NCBI RefSeq assembly: GCF_000003605.2
Contig: NW_003121544.1
Coordinates: forward strand, 1-22,884
Length of the DNA stretch: 22,884 nt
DNA from: Saccoglossus kowalevskii
Lineage: Eukaryota; Hemichordata; Enteropneusta; Harrimaniidae
Direction of reading: 5' to 3'
This document shows, piece after piece, positions 9,341-20,596 of the stretch. Each line of letters starts with the position of its first letter. Positions within the stretch are counted from its first letter, which is position 1. The position numbers were made by a program, and so were the translations under genes. The notes beneath the pieces are model-generated. The model saw only the letters and a program-made list of their open reading frames with translations, had not been told where the DNA came from and ran no database searches.

Positions 9341-9999
9341 CTGACATCACTTCTTAGTTGGTTTTCCAGGGGGCCCACCTGACATCACTTCTTAGTTGGT
9401 TTCCCAGGGGGGCCCACCTGACATCACTTCTTAGTTGGTTTCCCAGGGGGTCCACCTGACATCACTTCTTAGTTGGTTTCCCAGGGGGCCCACCTGACAT
9501 CACTTCTTAGTTGGTTTCCCAGGGGGCCCACCTGACATCACTTCTTAGTTGGTTTCCAAGGGGTCCACCTAACATCACTTTTTATTGGTTTCCAAGGGGG
9601 TCCACCTGACATCACTTCTTATTTGGTTTCCAAGGGGGTCCACCTGACATCACTTCTTAGTTGGTTTCCAAGGGGTCCACCTGACATCACTTCTTAGTTG
9701 GTTTTCCAGGGGGCCCACCTGACATCACTTCTTAGTTGGTTTTCCAGGGGGCCCACCTGACATCACTTCTTAGTTGGTTTCCCAGGGGGGCCCACCTGAC
9801 ATCACTTCTTAGTTGGTTTCCCAGGGGGTCCACCTGACATCACTTCTTAGTTGGTTTCCCAGGGGGCCCACCTGACATCACTTCTTAGTTGGTTTCCAAG
9901 GGGGCCCACCTGACATCACTTCTTAGTTGGTTTCCAATGGGTCCACCTGACATCACTTCTTAGTTGGTTTCCCAGGGGGCCCACCTGACATCACTTCTT

Positions 10000-10930
10000 A
10001 GTTGGTTTCCAAGGGGTCCACCTGACATCACTTCTTAGTTGGTTTCCAAGGGGTCCACCTGACATCACTTCTTAGTTGGTTTCCCAGGGGGCCCACCTGA
10101 CATCACTTCTTAGTTGGTTTCCATAGGGGGTCCACCTGACATCACTTCTTAGTTGGTTTCCAAGGGGGCCCACCTGACATCACTTCTTAGTTGGTTTCCA
10201 AGGGGTCCACCTGACATCACTTCTTAGTTGGTTTCCAAGGGGTCCACCTAACATCACTTTTTAGTTGGTTTCCAAGGGGGTCCACCTGACATCACTTCTT
10301 AGTTGGTTTCCAAGGGGTCCACCTGACATCACTTCTTAGTTGGTTTCCAAGGGGGTCCACCTGACATCACTTCTTAGTTGGTTTCCAAGGGGGTCCACCT
10401 GACATCACTTCTTAGTTGGTTTCCAAGGGGGCCCACCTGACATCACTTCTTAGTTGGTTTCCAAGGGGTCCACCTGACATCACTTCTTAGTTGGTTTTCC
10501 AGGGGGCCCACCTGACATCACTTCTTAGTTGGTTTCCAAGGGGTCCACCTGACATCACTTCTTAGTTGGTTTCCAAGGGGGCCCACCTGACATCACTTCT
10601 TAGTTGGTTTCCCAGGGGGCCCACCTGACATCACTTCTTAGTTGGTTTCCAAGGGGTCCACCTAACATCACTTTTTAGTTGGTTTCCAAGGGGGTCCACC
10701 TGACATCACTTCTTAGTTGGTTTCCAAGGGGGTCCACCTGACATCACTTCTTAGTTGGTTTCCAAGGGGGCCCACCTGACATCGCTTCTTAGTTGGTTTC
10801 CAAGGGGTCCACCTGACATCACTTCTTAGTTGGTTTTCCAGGGGGCCCACCTGACATCACTTCTTAGTTGGTTTCCCAGGGGTCCACCTGACATCACTTC
10901 TTAGTTGGTTTCCCAGGGGGCCCACCTGAC
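10000..10930. repeat. Higher-order block H, copy 1 (paired with 15322-16252)
   Basis: CCATAGGG (10124) and two CCTAAC units (10250 and 10664, 414 bp apart) recur at 15446, 15572 and 15986, all at +5322. The CATCGC variant at 10784 is absent from the partner (A at 16106), so this copy and the 9199/15164 lineage share a variant that the partner lost or never had. Confidence 0.88.
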
Positions 10931-11935
10931 ATCACTTCTTAGTTGGTTTTCCAGGGGGCCCACCTGACATCACTTCTTAGTTGGTTTCCCAGGGGGGCCC
11001 ACCTGACATCACTTCTTAGTTGGTTTCCCAGGGGGTCCACCTGACATCACTTCTTAGTTGGTTTCCCAGGGGGCCCACCTGACATCACTTCTTAGTTGGT
11101 TTCCAAGGGGGCCCACCTGACATCACTTCTTAGTTGGTTTCCAATGGGTCCACCTGACATCACTTCTTAGTTGGTTTCCCAGGGGGCCCACCTGACATCA
11201 CTTCTTAGTTGGTTTCCAAGGGGTCCACCTGACATCACTTCTTAGTTGGTTTCCCAGGGGGTCCGCCTGACATCACTTCTTAGTTGGTTTCCGGGGGGGG
11301 GGGGGGTGTTATCTGACATCACTTCTTTGTTGGTTTCGGGGGGGGGGGCACCTGACATCACTTCTTAGTTGGTTTCCAAGGGGGCCCACCTGACATCACT
11401 TCTTAGTTGGTTTCCCAGGGGGGTCCACCTGACATCACTTCTTTGTTGGTTTCCCAGGGGGTCCACCTGACATCACTTCTTAGTTGGTTTCCAAGGGGAT
11501 CCACCTGACATCACTTCTTAGTTGGTTTCCAAGGGGGTCCACCTGACATCACTTCTTAGTTGGTTTCCCAGGGGGCCCACCTGACATCACTTCTTAGTTG
11601 GTTTCCAAGGGGGTCCACCTGACATCACTTCTTAGTTGGTTTCCCAGGGGGCCCACCTGACATCACTTCTTAGTTGGTTTCCAAGGGGGTCCACCTGACA
11701 TCACTTCTTAGTTGGTTTCCCAGGGGGTCCACCTGACATCACTTCTTAGTTGGTTTCCCAGGGGGCCCACCTGACATCACTTCTTAGTTGGTTTCCAAGG
11801 GGTCCACCTGACATCACTTCTTAGTTGGTTTTCCAGGGGGCCCACCTGACATCACTTCTTAGTTGGTTTTCCAGGGGGCCCACCTGACATCACTTCTTAG
11901 TTGGTTTCCCAGGGGGGCCCACCTGACATCACTTC
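10795..11935. repeat. Higher-order block J with poly-G sites, copy 1 (paired with 12741-13880)
   Basis: CCAATGGG (11145), a GTCCGCCTG unit with a CpG (G at 11265), the G14 tract, the TTTG core units and GGGGATCC (11499) recur at 13091, 13211, 13239, 13274 and 13444. The offset is 1946 bp before the poly-G and 1945 after it, because the tract is one base shorter in the second copy. Confidence 0.9.
11293..11348 (+). repeat. G14 tract, TGTT, core, then G11 tract
   Basis: G14 spans 11293-11306 and is followed by TGTTATCTG. The next core has TTTG for TTAG and ends in TTTCG with G11 at 11338-11348. This is the counterpart of the (TG)n sites at 3263 and 22205 but has almost no TG repeat. Two long G runs about 31 nt apart make this one of the strongest quadruplex candidates in the window. 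Confidence 0.92.
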
Positions 11936-12289
11936 TTAGTTGGTTTCCCAGGGGGGTCCACCTGACATCACTTCTTAGTTGGTTTCCCAGGGGGCCCACC
12001 TGACATCACTTCTTAGTTGGTTTCCAAGGGGGCCCACCTGACATCACTTCTTAGTTGGTTTCCAAGGGGGTCCACCTGACATCACTTCTTAGTTGGTTTC
12101 CCAGGGGGCCCACCTGACATCACTTCTTAGTTGGTTTCCAAGGGGGTCCACCTGACATCACTTCTTAGTTGGTTTCCCAGGGGGCCCACCTGACATCACT
12201 TCTTAGTTGGTTTCCAAGGGGTCCACCTGACATCACTTCTTAGTTGGTTTCCCAGGGGGTCCACCTGACATCACTTCTTAGTTGGTTTC

Positions 12290-12740
12290 CCAGGGGGGCC
12301 CACCTGACATCACTTCTTAGTTGGTTTCCCAGGGGTCCACCTGACATCACTTCTTAGTTGGTTTCCAGGGGGTCCACCTGACATCACTTCTTAGTTGGTT
12401 TCCCAGGGGGTCCACCTGACATCACTTCTTAGTTGGTTTCCCAGGGGGGCCCACCTGACATCACTTCTTAGTTGGTTTCCCAGGGGGGCCACCTGACATC
12501 ACTTCTTAGTTGGTTTCCCAGGGGGGCCACCTGACATCACTTCTTAGTTGGTTTCCAAGGGGGTCCACCTGACATCACTTCTTAGTTGGTTTCCAAGGGG
12601 GCCCACCTGACATCACTTCTTAGTTGGTTTCCCAGGGGGGCCCACCTGACATCACTTCTTAGTTGGTTTCCCAGGGGGGCCACCTGACATCACTTCTTAG
12701 TTGGTTTCCCAGGGGGCCCACCTGACATCACTTCTTAGTT
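12290..12740. repeat. Higher-order block C, related copy
   Basis: The linker order around the short TTTCCAGGGGG unit (12362) matches that around 4623 and 7162, including the later AA-G5-TC, AA-G5-CC and six-G units. The first of the three six-G units here ends in CCC and not CC, a private difference. Confidence 0.75.
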
Positions 12741-13063
12741 GGTTTCCAAGGGGTCCACCTGACATCACTTCTTAGTTGGTTTTCCAGGGGGCCCACCTGA
12801 CATCACTTCTTAGTTGGTTTCCCAGGGGTCCACCTGACATCACTTCTTAGTTGGTTTCCCAGGGGGCCCACCTGACATCACTTCTTAGTTGGTTTTCCAG
12901 GGGGCCCACCTGACATCACTTCTTAGTTGGTTTCCCAGGGGGGCCCACCTGACATCACTTCTTAGTTGGTTTCCCAGGGGGTCCACCTGACATCACTTCT
13001 TAGTTGGTTTCCCAGGGGGCCCACCTGACATCACTTCTTAGTTGGTTTCCAAGGGGGCCCACC

Positions 13064-13071
13064 TGACGTCA
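13064..13071 (+). promoter_or_regulatory. Perfect CRE-type octamer TGACGTCA (single-copy variant)
   Basis: Nearly every unit has TGACATCA here. This unit alone reads TGACGTCA, the palindromic cAMP response element bound by CREB/ATF bZIP proteins. A single A-to-G change accounts for it. No promoter or transcribed gene is visible nearby, so any regulatory role is conjecture. It may be simply a private mutation or a base error. Confidence 0.2.
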
Positions 13072-13238
13072 CTTCTTAGTTGGTTTCCAATGGGTCCACC
13101 TGACATCACTTCTTAGTTGGTTTCCCAGGGGGCCCACCTGACATCACTTCTTAGTTGGTTTCCAAGGGGTCCACCTGACATCACTTCTTAGTTGGTTTCC
13201 CAGGGGGTCCGCCTGACATCACTTCTTAGTTGGTTTCC

Positions 13239-13293
13239 GGGGGGGGGGGGGTGTTATCTGACATCACTTCTTTGTTGGTTTCGGGGGGGGGGG
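13239..13293 (+). repeat. G13 tract, TGTT, core, then G11 tract
   Basis: G13 spans 13239-13251 and is followed by TGTTATCTG, a core with TTTG, and TTTCG with G11 at 13283-13293. It shares the ATCTG re-entry sequence and the upstream GTCCGCCTG unit with the 11293 site, so these two form one lineage distinct from the (TG)n pair. Confidence 0.92.
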
Positions 13294-14554
13294 CACCTGA
13301 CATCACTTCTTAGTTGGTTTCCAAGGGGGCCCACCTGACATCACTTCTTAGTTGGTTTCCCAGGGGGGTCCACCTGACATCACTTCTTTGTTGGTTTCCC
13401 AGGGGGTCCACCTGACATCACTTCTTAGTTGGTTTCCAAGGGGATCCACCTGACATCACTTCTTAGTTGGTTTCCAAGGGGGTCCACCTGACATCACTTC
13501 TTAGTTGGTTTCCCAGGGGGCCCACCTGACATCACTTCTTAGTTGGTTTCCAAGGGGGTCCACCTGACATCACTTCTTAGTTGGTTTCCCAGGGGGCCCA
13601 CCTGACATCACTTCTTAGTTGGTTTCCAAGGGGGTCCACCTGACATCACTTCTTAGTTGGTTTCCCAGGGGGTCCACCTGACATCACTTCTTAGTTGGTT
13701 TCCCAGGGGGCCCACCTGACATCACTTCTTAGTTGGTTTCCAAGGGGTCCACCTGACATCACTTCTTAGTTGGTTTTCCAGGGGGCCCACCTGACATCAC
13801 TTCTTAGTTGGTTTTCCAGGGGGCCCACCTGACATCACTTCTTAGTTGGTTTCCCAGGGGGGCCCACCTGACATCACTTCTTAGTTGGTTTCCAAGGGGG
13901 TCCACCTGACATCACTTCTTAGTTGGTTTCCCAGGGGGCCCACCTGACATCACTTCTTAGTTGGTTTCCAAGGGGGTCCACCTGACATCACTTCTTAGTT
14001 GGTTTCCCAGGGGGTCCACCTGACATCACTTCTTAGTTGGTTTCCCAGGGGGCCCACCTGACATCACTTCTTAGTTGGTTTCCAAGGGGTCCACCTGACA
14101 TCACTTCTTAGTTGGTTTTCCAGGGGGCCCACCTGACATCACTTCTTAGTTGGTTTTCCAGGGGGCCCACCTGACATCACTTCTTAGTTGGTTTCCCAGG
14201 GGGGCCCACCTGACATCACTTCTTAGTTGGTTTCCCAGGGGGTCCACCTGACATCACTTCTTAGTTGGTTTCCCAGGGGGCCCACCTGACATCACTTCTT
14301 AGTTGGTTTCCAAGGGGGCCCACCTGACATCACTTCTTAGTTGGTTTCCAATGGGTCCACCTGACATCACTTCTTAGTTGGTTTCCCAGGGGGCCCACCT
14401 GACATCACTTCTTAGTTGGTTTCCAAGGGGTCCACCTGACATCACTTCTTAGTTGGTTTCACAGGGGGCCCACCTGACATCACTTCTTAGTTGGTTTCCA
14501 TAGGGGGTCCACCTGACATCACTTCTTAGTTGGTTTCCAAGGGGGCCCACCTGA

Positions 14555-15305
14555 CATCACTTCTTAGTTGGTTTCCAAGGGGTCCACCTAACATCACTTT
14601 TTAGTTGGTTTCCAAGGGGGTCCACCTGACATCACTTCTTAGTTGGTTTCCAAGGGGTCCACCTGACATCACTTCTTAGTTGGTTTCCAAGGGGGTCCAC
14701 CTGACATCACTTCTTAGTTGGTTTCCAAGGGGGTCCACCTGACATCACTTCTTAGTTGGTTTCCAAGGGGGCCCACCTGACATCATTTCTTAGTTGGTTT
14801 CCAAGGGGTCCACCTGACATCACTTCTTAGTTGGTTTTCCAGGGGGCCCACCTGACATCACTTCTTAGTTGGTTTCCCAGGGGGCCCACCTGACATCACT
14901 TCTTAGTTGGTTTCCATAGGGGGTCCACCTGACATCACTTCTTAGTTGGTTTCCCAGGGGGCCCACCTGACATCACTTCTTAGTTGGTTTCCCAGGGGGT
15001 CCACCTGACATCACTTCTTAGTTGGTTTCCAAGGGGTCCACCTAACATCACTTTTTAGTTGGTTTCCAAGGGGGTCCACCTGACATCACTTCTTAGTTGG
15101 TTTCCAAGGGGGTCCACCTGACATCACTTCTTAGTTGGTTTCCAAGGGGGCCCACCTGACATCGCTTCTTAATTGGTTTCCAAGGGGTCCACCTGACATC
15201 ACTTCTTAGTTGGGTTTTCCAGGGGGCCCACCTGACATCACTTCTTAGTTGGTTTCCCAGGGGTCCACCTGACATCACTTCTTAGTTGGTTTCCCAGGGG
15301 GCCCA
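14555..15305. repeat. Higher-order block F, copy 2
   Basis: This is the copy of 8590-9340 at +5965, with five rare variants in register. Private differences are AATTGG for AGTTGG near 15171 and an extra G at about 15212 (GTTGGGTTTTCC), which shifts the register by one base near the right end. Confidence 0.92.
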
Positions 15306-15321
15306 CCTGACATCACTTCTT

Positions 15322-16252
15322 AGTTGGTTTCCAAGGGGTCCACCTGACATCACTTCTTAGTTGGTTTCCAAGGGGTCCACCTGACATCACTTCTTAGTTG
15401 GTTTCCCAGGGGGCCCACCTGACATCACTTCTTAGTTGGTTTCCATAGGGGGTCCACCTGACATCACTTCTTAGTTGGTTTCCAAGGGGGCCCACCTGAC
15501 ATCACTTCTTAGTTGGTTTCCAAGGGGTCCACCTGACATCACTTCTTAGTTGGTTTCCAAGGGGTCCACCTAACATCACTTTTTAGTTGGTTTCCAAGGG
15601 GGTCCACCTGACATCACTTCTTAGTTGGTTTCCAAGGGGTCCACCTGACATCACTTCTTAGTTGGTTTCCAAGGGGGTCCACCTGACATCACTTCTTAGT
15701 TGGTTTCCAAGGGGGTCCACCTGACATCACTTCTTAGTTGGTTTCCAAGGGGGCCCACCTGACATCACTTCTTAGTTGGTTTCCAAGGGGTCCACCTGAC
15801 ATCACTTCTTAGTTGGTTTTCCAGGGGGCCCACCTGACATCACTTCTTAGTTGGTTTCCAAGGGGTCCACCTGACATCACTTCTTAGTTGGTTTCCAAGG
15901 GGGCCCACCTGACATCACTTCTTAGTTGGTTTCCCAGGGGGCCCACCTGACATCACTTCTTAGTTGGTTTCCAAGGGGTCCACCTAACATCACTTTTTAG
16001 TTGGTTTCCAAGGGGGTCCACCTGACATCACTTCTTAGTTGGTTTCCAAGGGGGTCCACCTGACATCACTTCTTAGTTGGTTTCCAAGGGGGCCCACCTG
16101 ACATCACTTCTTAGTTGGTTTCCAAGGGGTCCACCTGACATCACTTCTTAGTTGGTTTTCCAGGGGGCCCACCTGACATCACTTCTTAGTTGGTTTCCCA
16201 GGGGTCCACCTGACATCACTTCTTAGTTGGTTTCCCAGGGGGCCCACCTGAC
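15322..16252. repeat. Higher-order block H, copy 2
   Basis: This is the copy of 10000-10930 at +5322, with CCATAGGG at 15446 and CCTAAC at 15572 and 15986. It leads directly into block G copy 2, whose CCTAAC is at 16399, 413 bp further on. A similar step of 414 bp separates the earlier CCTAAC units. Confidence 0.86.
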
Positions 16253-16875
16253 ATCACTTCTTAGTTGGTTTCCAAGGGGTCCACCTGACATCACTTCTTA
16301 GTTGGTTTCCAAGGGGGCCCACCTGACATCACTTCTTAGTTGGTTTCCCAGGGGCCCACCTGACATCACTTCTTAGTTGGTTTCCAAGGGGTCCACCTAA
16401 CATCACTTTTTAGTTGGTTTCCAAGGGGGTCCACCTGACATCACTTCTTAGTTGGTTTCCAAGGGGTCCACCTGACATCACTTCTTAGTTGGTTTCCAAG
16501 GGGGCCCACCTGACATCACTTCTTAGTTGGTTTCCAAGGGGGCCCACCTGACATCACTTCTTAGTTTCCAAGGGGGCCCACCTGACATCACTTCTTAGTT
16601 GGTTTCCCAGGGGGCCCACCTGACATCACTTCTTAGTTGGTTTCCAAGGGGGTCCACCTGACATCACTTCTTAGTTGGTTTCCCAGGGGGGCCCACCTGA
16701 CATCACTTCTTAGTTGGTTTCCCAGGGGGGTCCATCTGACATCACTTCTTAGTTGGTTTCCAAGGGGGTCCACCTGACATCACTTCTTAGTTGGTTTCCC
16801 AGGGGCCCACCTGACATCACTTCTTAGTTGGTTTTCCAGGGGGCCCACCTGACATCACTTCTTAGTTGGTTTCCA
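16034..16875. repeat. Higher-order block G, copy 2
   Basis: The markers are CCTAAC (16399), TAGTTTCC deletion (16564) and CATCTG (16735), offset 13764 from copy 1. The block stops at a damaged unit near 16872-16885 (CCAGGGGCCCACTGAC, with bases lost) and is followed at once by block D copy 2. This is a clean example of two unrelated blocks fused at one unit. Confidence 0.87.
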
Positions 16876-16879
16876 GGGG

Positions 16880-17605
16880 CCCACTGACATCACTTCTTAG
16901 TTGGTTTCCAATGGGTCCACCTGACATCACTTCTTAGTTGGTTTCCCAGGGGGCCCACCTGACATCACTTCTTAGTTGGTTTCCAAGGGGTCCACCTGAC
17001 ATCACTTCTTAGTTGGTTTCCAAGGGGTCCACCTGACATCACTTCTTAGTTGGTTTCCCAGGGGGCCCACCTGACATCACTTCTTAGTTGGTTTCCATAG
17101 GGGGTCCACCTGACATCACTTCTTAGTTGGTTTCCAAGGGGGCCCACCTGACATCACTTCTTAGTTGGTTTCCCAAGGGGTCCACCTGACATCACTTCTT
17201 AGTTGGTTCCCCAGGGGGTCCACCTGACATCACTTCTTAGTTGGTTTCCCAGGGGGGCCCACCTGACATCACTTCTTAGTTGGTTTCCCAGGGGGTCCAC
17301 CTGACATCACTTCTTAGTTGGTTTCCAAGGGGTCCACCTGACATCACTTCTTAGTTGGTTCCCCAGGGGGCCCACCTGACATCACTTCTTAGTTGGTTTC
17401 CCAGGGGACCCACCTGACATCACTTCTTAGTTGGTTTTCCAGGGGGCCCACCTGACATCACTTCTTAGTTGGTTTTCCAGGGGGCCCACCTGACATCACT
17501 TCTTAGTTGGTTTCCCAGGGGGTCCACCTGACATCACTTCTTAGTTGGTTTCCCAGGGGTCCACCTGACATCACTTCTTAGTTGGTTTCCCAGGGGGGCC
17601 ACCTG
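16880..17605. repeat. Higher-order block D, copy 2
   Basis: This is the copy of 5360-6085 at +11520, with markers at 16912, 17098, 17175 and 17408. The copy at 5360 has TTCGTTTCC near 5761 where this one has TTGGTTTCC, a private change in the first copy. Confidence 0.88.
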
Positions 17606-18205
17606 ACATCACTTCTTAGTTGGTTTCCCAGGGGATCCACCTGACATCACTTCTTAGTTGGTTTCCAAGGGGTCCACCTGACATCACCTCTTAGTTGGTT
17701 TTCCAGGGGGCCCACCTGACATCACTTCTTAGTTGGTTTCCCAGGGGGGCCCACCTGACATCACTTCTTAGTTGGTTTCCCAGGGGGTCCACCTGACATC
17801 ACTTCTTAGTTGGTTTCCCAGGGGTCCACCTGACATCACTTCTTAGTTGGTTTCCAAGGGGGTCCACCTGACATCACTTCTTAGTTGGTTTCCCAGGGGA
17901 TCCACCTGACATCACTTCTTAGTTGGTTTCCAAGGGGTCCACCTGACATCACTTCTTAGTTGGTTTCCCAGGGGTCCACCTGACATCACTTCTTAGTTGG
18001 TTTCCCAGGGGGGCCCACCTGACATCACTTCTTAGTTGGTTTCCCAGGGGTCCACCTGACATCACTTCTTAGTTGGTTTCCAGGGGGTCCACCTGACATC
18101 ACTTCTTAGTTGGTTTCCCAGGGGGTCCACCTGACATCACTTCTTAGTTGGTTTCCCAGGGGGGCCACCTGACATCACTTCTTAGTTGGTTTCCCAGGGG
18201 GGCCA
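17164..18205. repeat. Higher-order block E, copy 2
   Basis: This is the copy of 6249-7290 at +10915, with markers at 17408, 17635, 17900 and 18077. Because block D copy 2 and block E copy 2 overlap here, this locus has only one 605-bp unit where the first locus has two. A private CACCTCTTAG variant lies near 17690. Confidence 0.9.
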
Positions 18206-18914
18206 CCTGACATCACTTCTTAGTTGGTTTCCCAGGGGGCCCACCTGACATCACTTCTTAGTTGGTTTCCCAGGGGGGCCCACCTGACATCACTTCTTAG
18301 TTGGTTTCCCAGGGGGTCCACCTGACATCACTTCTTAGTTGGTTTCCCAGGGGGCCCACCTGACATCACTTCTTAGTTGGTTTCCAAGGGGGCCCACCTG
18401 ACATCACTTCTTAGTTGGTTTCCAATGGGTCCACCTGACATCACTTCTTAGTTGGTTTCCCAGGGGGCCCACCTGACATCACTTCTTAGTTGGTTTCCAA
18501 GGGGTCCACCTGACATCACTTCTTAGTTGGTTTCCAAGGGGTCCACCTGACATCACTTCTTAGTTGGTTTCCCAGGGGGCCCACCTGACATCACTTCTTA
18601 GTTGGTTTCCATAGGGGGTCCACCTGACATCACTTCTTAGTTGGTTTCCAAGGGGGCCCACCTGACATCACTTCTTAGTTGGTTTCCAAGGGGTCCACCT
18701 GACATCACTTCTTAGTTGGTTTCCAAGGGGTCCACCTAACATCACTTTTTAGTTGGTTTCCAAGGGGGTCCACCTGACATCACTTCTTAGTTGGTTTCCA
18801 AGGGGTCCACCTGACATCACTTCTTAGTTGGTTTCCAAGGGGGTCCACCTGACATCACTTCTTAGTTGGTTTCCAAGGGGGTCCACCTGACATCACTTCT
18901 TAGTTGGTTTCCAA

Positions 18915-19025
18915 GGGGCCCACCTGACATCACTTCTTATTTGGTTTCCAAGGGTCCACCTGACATCACTTCTTAGTTGGTTTTCCAGGGGGCCCACCTG
19001 ACATCACTTCTTAGTTGGTTCCAAG
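18915..19025. repeat. Cluster of degenerate units at a block junction
   Basis: The cluster contains TTATTTGG for TTAGTTGG, a linker with only three G (CCAAGGGTCC) and a GGTTCCAAGG unit lacking one T. It sits just before block G copy 3 begins at about 19009. Confidence 0.65.
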
Positions 19026-19770
19026 GGGTCCACCTGACATCACTTCTTAGTTGGTTTTCCAGGGGGCCCACCTGACATCACTTCTTAGTTGGTTTCCCAG
19101 GGGTCCACCTGACATCACTTCTGAGTTGGTTTCCCAGGGGGCCCACCTGACATCACTTCTTAGTTGGTTTCCAAGGGGTCCACCTGACATCACTTCTTAG
19201 TTGGTTTCCAAGGGGGCCCACCTGACATCACTTCTTAGTTGGTTTCCCAGGGGCCCACCTGACATCACTTCTTAGTTGGTTTCCAAGGGGTCCACCTAAC
19301 ATCACTTTTTAGTTGGTTTCCAAGGGGGTCCACCTGACATCACTTCTTAGTTGGTTTCCAAGGGGTCCACCTGACATCACTTCTTAGTTGGTTTCCAAGG
19401 GGGCCCACCTGACATCACTTCTTAGTTGGTTTCCAAGGGGGCCCACCTGACATCACTTCTTAGTTTCCAAGGGGGCCCACCTGACATCACTTCTTAGTTG
19501 GTTTCCCAGGGGGCCCACCTGACATCACTTCTTAGTTGGTTTCCAAGGGGGTCCACCTGACATCACTTCTTAGTTGGTTTCCCAGGGGGGCCCACCTGAC
19601 ATCACTTCTTAGTTGGTTTCCCAGGGGGGTCCATCTGACATCACTTCTTAGTTGGTTTCCAAGGGGGTCCACCTGACATCACTTCTTAGTTGGTTTCCCA
19701 GGGGCCCACCTGACATCACTTCTTAGTTGGTTTTCCAGGGGGCCCACCTGACATCACTTCTTAGTTGGTT
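19009..19770. repeat. Higher-order block G, copy 3
   Basis: CCTAAC (19298), the TAGTTTCC deletion (19463) and CATCTG (19634) are all 2899 bp after copy 2. A private CTGAGTTGG variant lies near 19122. The deletion and CATCTG units recur once more at 21549 and 21720, again 171 bp apart. Confidence 0.88.
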
Positions 19771-20596
19771 TTCCAGGGGGCCCACCTGACATCACTTCTT
19801 AGTTGGTTTCCCAGGGGGGCCCACCTGACATCACTTCTTAGTTGGTTTCCCAGGGGGCCCACCTGACATCACTTCTTAATTGGTTTCCCAGGGGGCCCAC
19901 CTGACATCACTTCTTAGTTGGTTTTCCAGGGGGCCCACCTGACATCACTTCTTAGTTGGTTTCCCAGGGGGGCCCACCTGACATCACTTCTTAGTTGGTT
20001 TCCCAGGGGGCCCACCTGACATCACTTCTTAGTTGGTTTCCCAGGGGGCCCACCTGACATCACTTCTTAGTTGGTTTTCCAGGGGGCCCACCTGACATCA
20101 CTTCTTAGTTGGTTTCCCAGGGGGGCCCACCTGACATCACTTCTTAGTTGGTTTTCCAGGGGGCCCACCTGACATCACTTCTTAGTTGGTTTCCCAGGGG
20201 GGTCCACCTGACATCACTTCTTAGTTGGTTTTCCAGGGGGTCCACCTGACATCACTTCTTAGTTGGTTTCCCAGGGGTCCACCTGACATCACTTCTTAGT
20301 TGGTTTCCCAGGGGTCCACCTGACATCACTTCTTAGTTGGTTTCCCAGGGGGTCCACCTGACATCACTTCTTAGTTGGTTTCCCAGGGGGCCCACCTGAC
20401 ATCACTTCTTAGTTGGTTTCCCAGGGGGTCCACCTGACATCACTTCTTAGTTGGTTTCCCAGGGGGCCCACCTGACATCACTTCTTAGTTGGTTTCCCAG
20501 GGGGTCCACCTGACATCACTTCTTAGTTGGTTTCCAAGGGGTCCACCTGACATCACTTCTTAGTTGGTTCCCCAGGGGGCCCACCTGACATCACTT

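Larger units (their letters stand above)
12741..13880. repeat. Higher-order block J with poly-G sites, copy 2
   Basis: This is the copy of 10795-11935 displaced by 1945-1946 bp. It carries the only TGACGTCA octamer I noticed (13064-13071); copy 1 has TGACATCA at the equivalent place. The linker order diverges after about 13880, where a run of about nine units (13480-13850) is partly repeated again up to 14200. Confidence 0.88.

Noticed and set aside
9584-9588. CCAAT boxes (ATTGG) at 9584, 15172 and 19879
   Set aside because: Each arises from a single change (TTAATTGG or TTTATTGG for TTAGTTGG) in isolated units. No promoter context supports a regulatory reading.
15093-15278. A 61-codon minus-strand open frame with a recurring QLRSDVRW peptide
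   Set aside because: It is the repeat read in a frame that local indels happen to keep open. The minus-strand unit has TAA and TGA triplets, and the 38-bp period rotates the frames. There is no ribosome-binding or promoter context, no codon signal, and no similarity I recognise. It is a by-product of the satellite.
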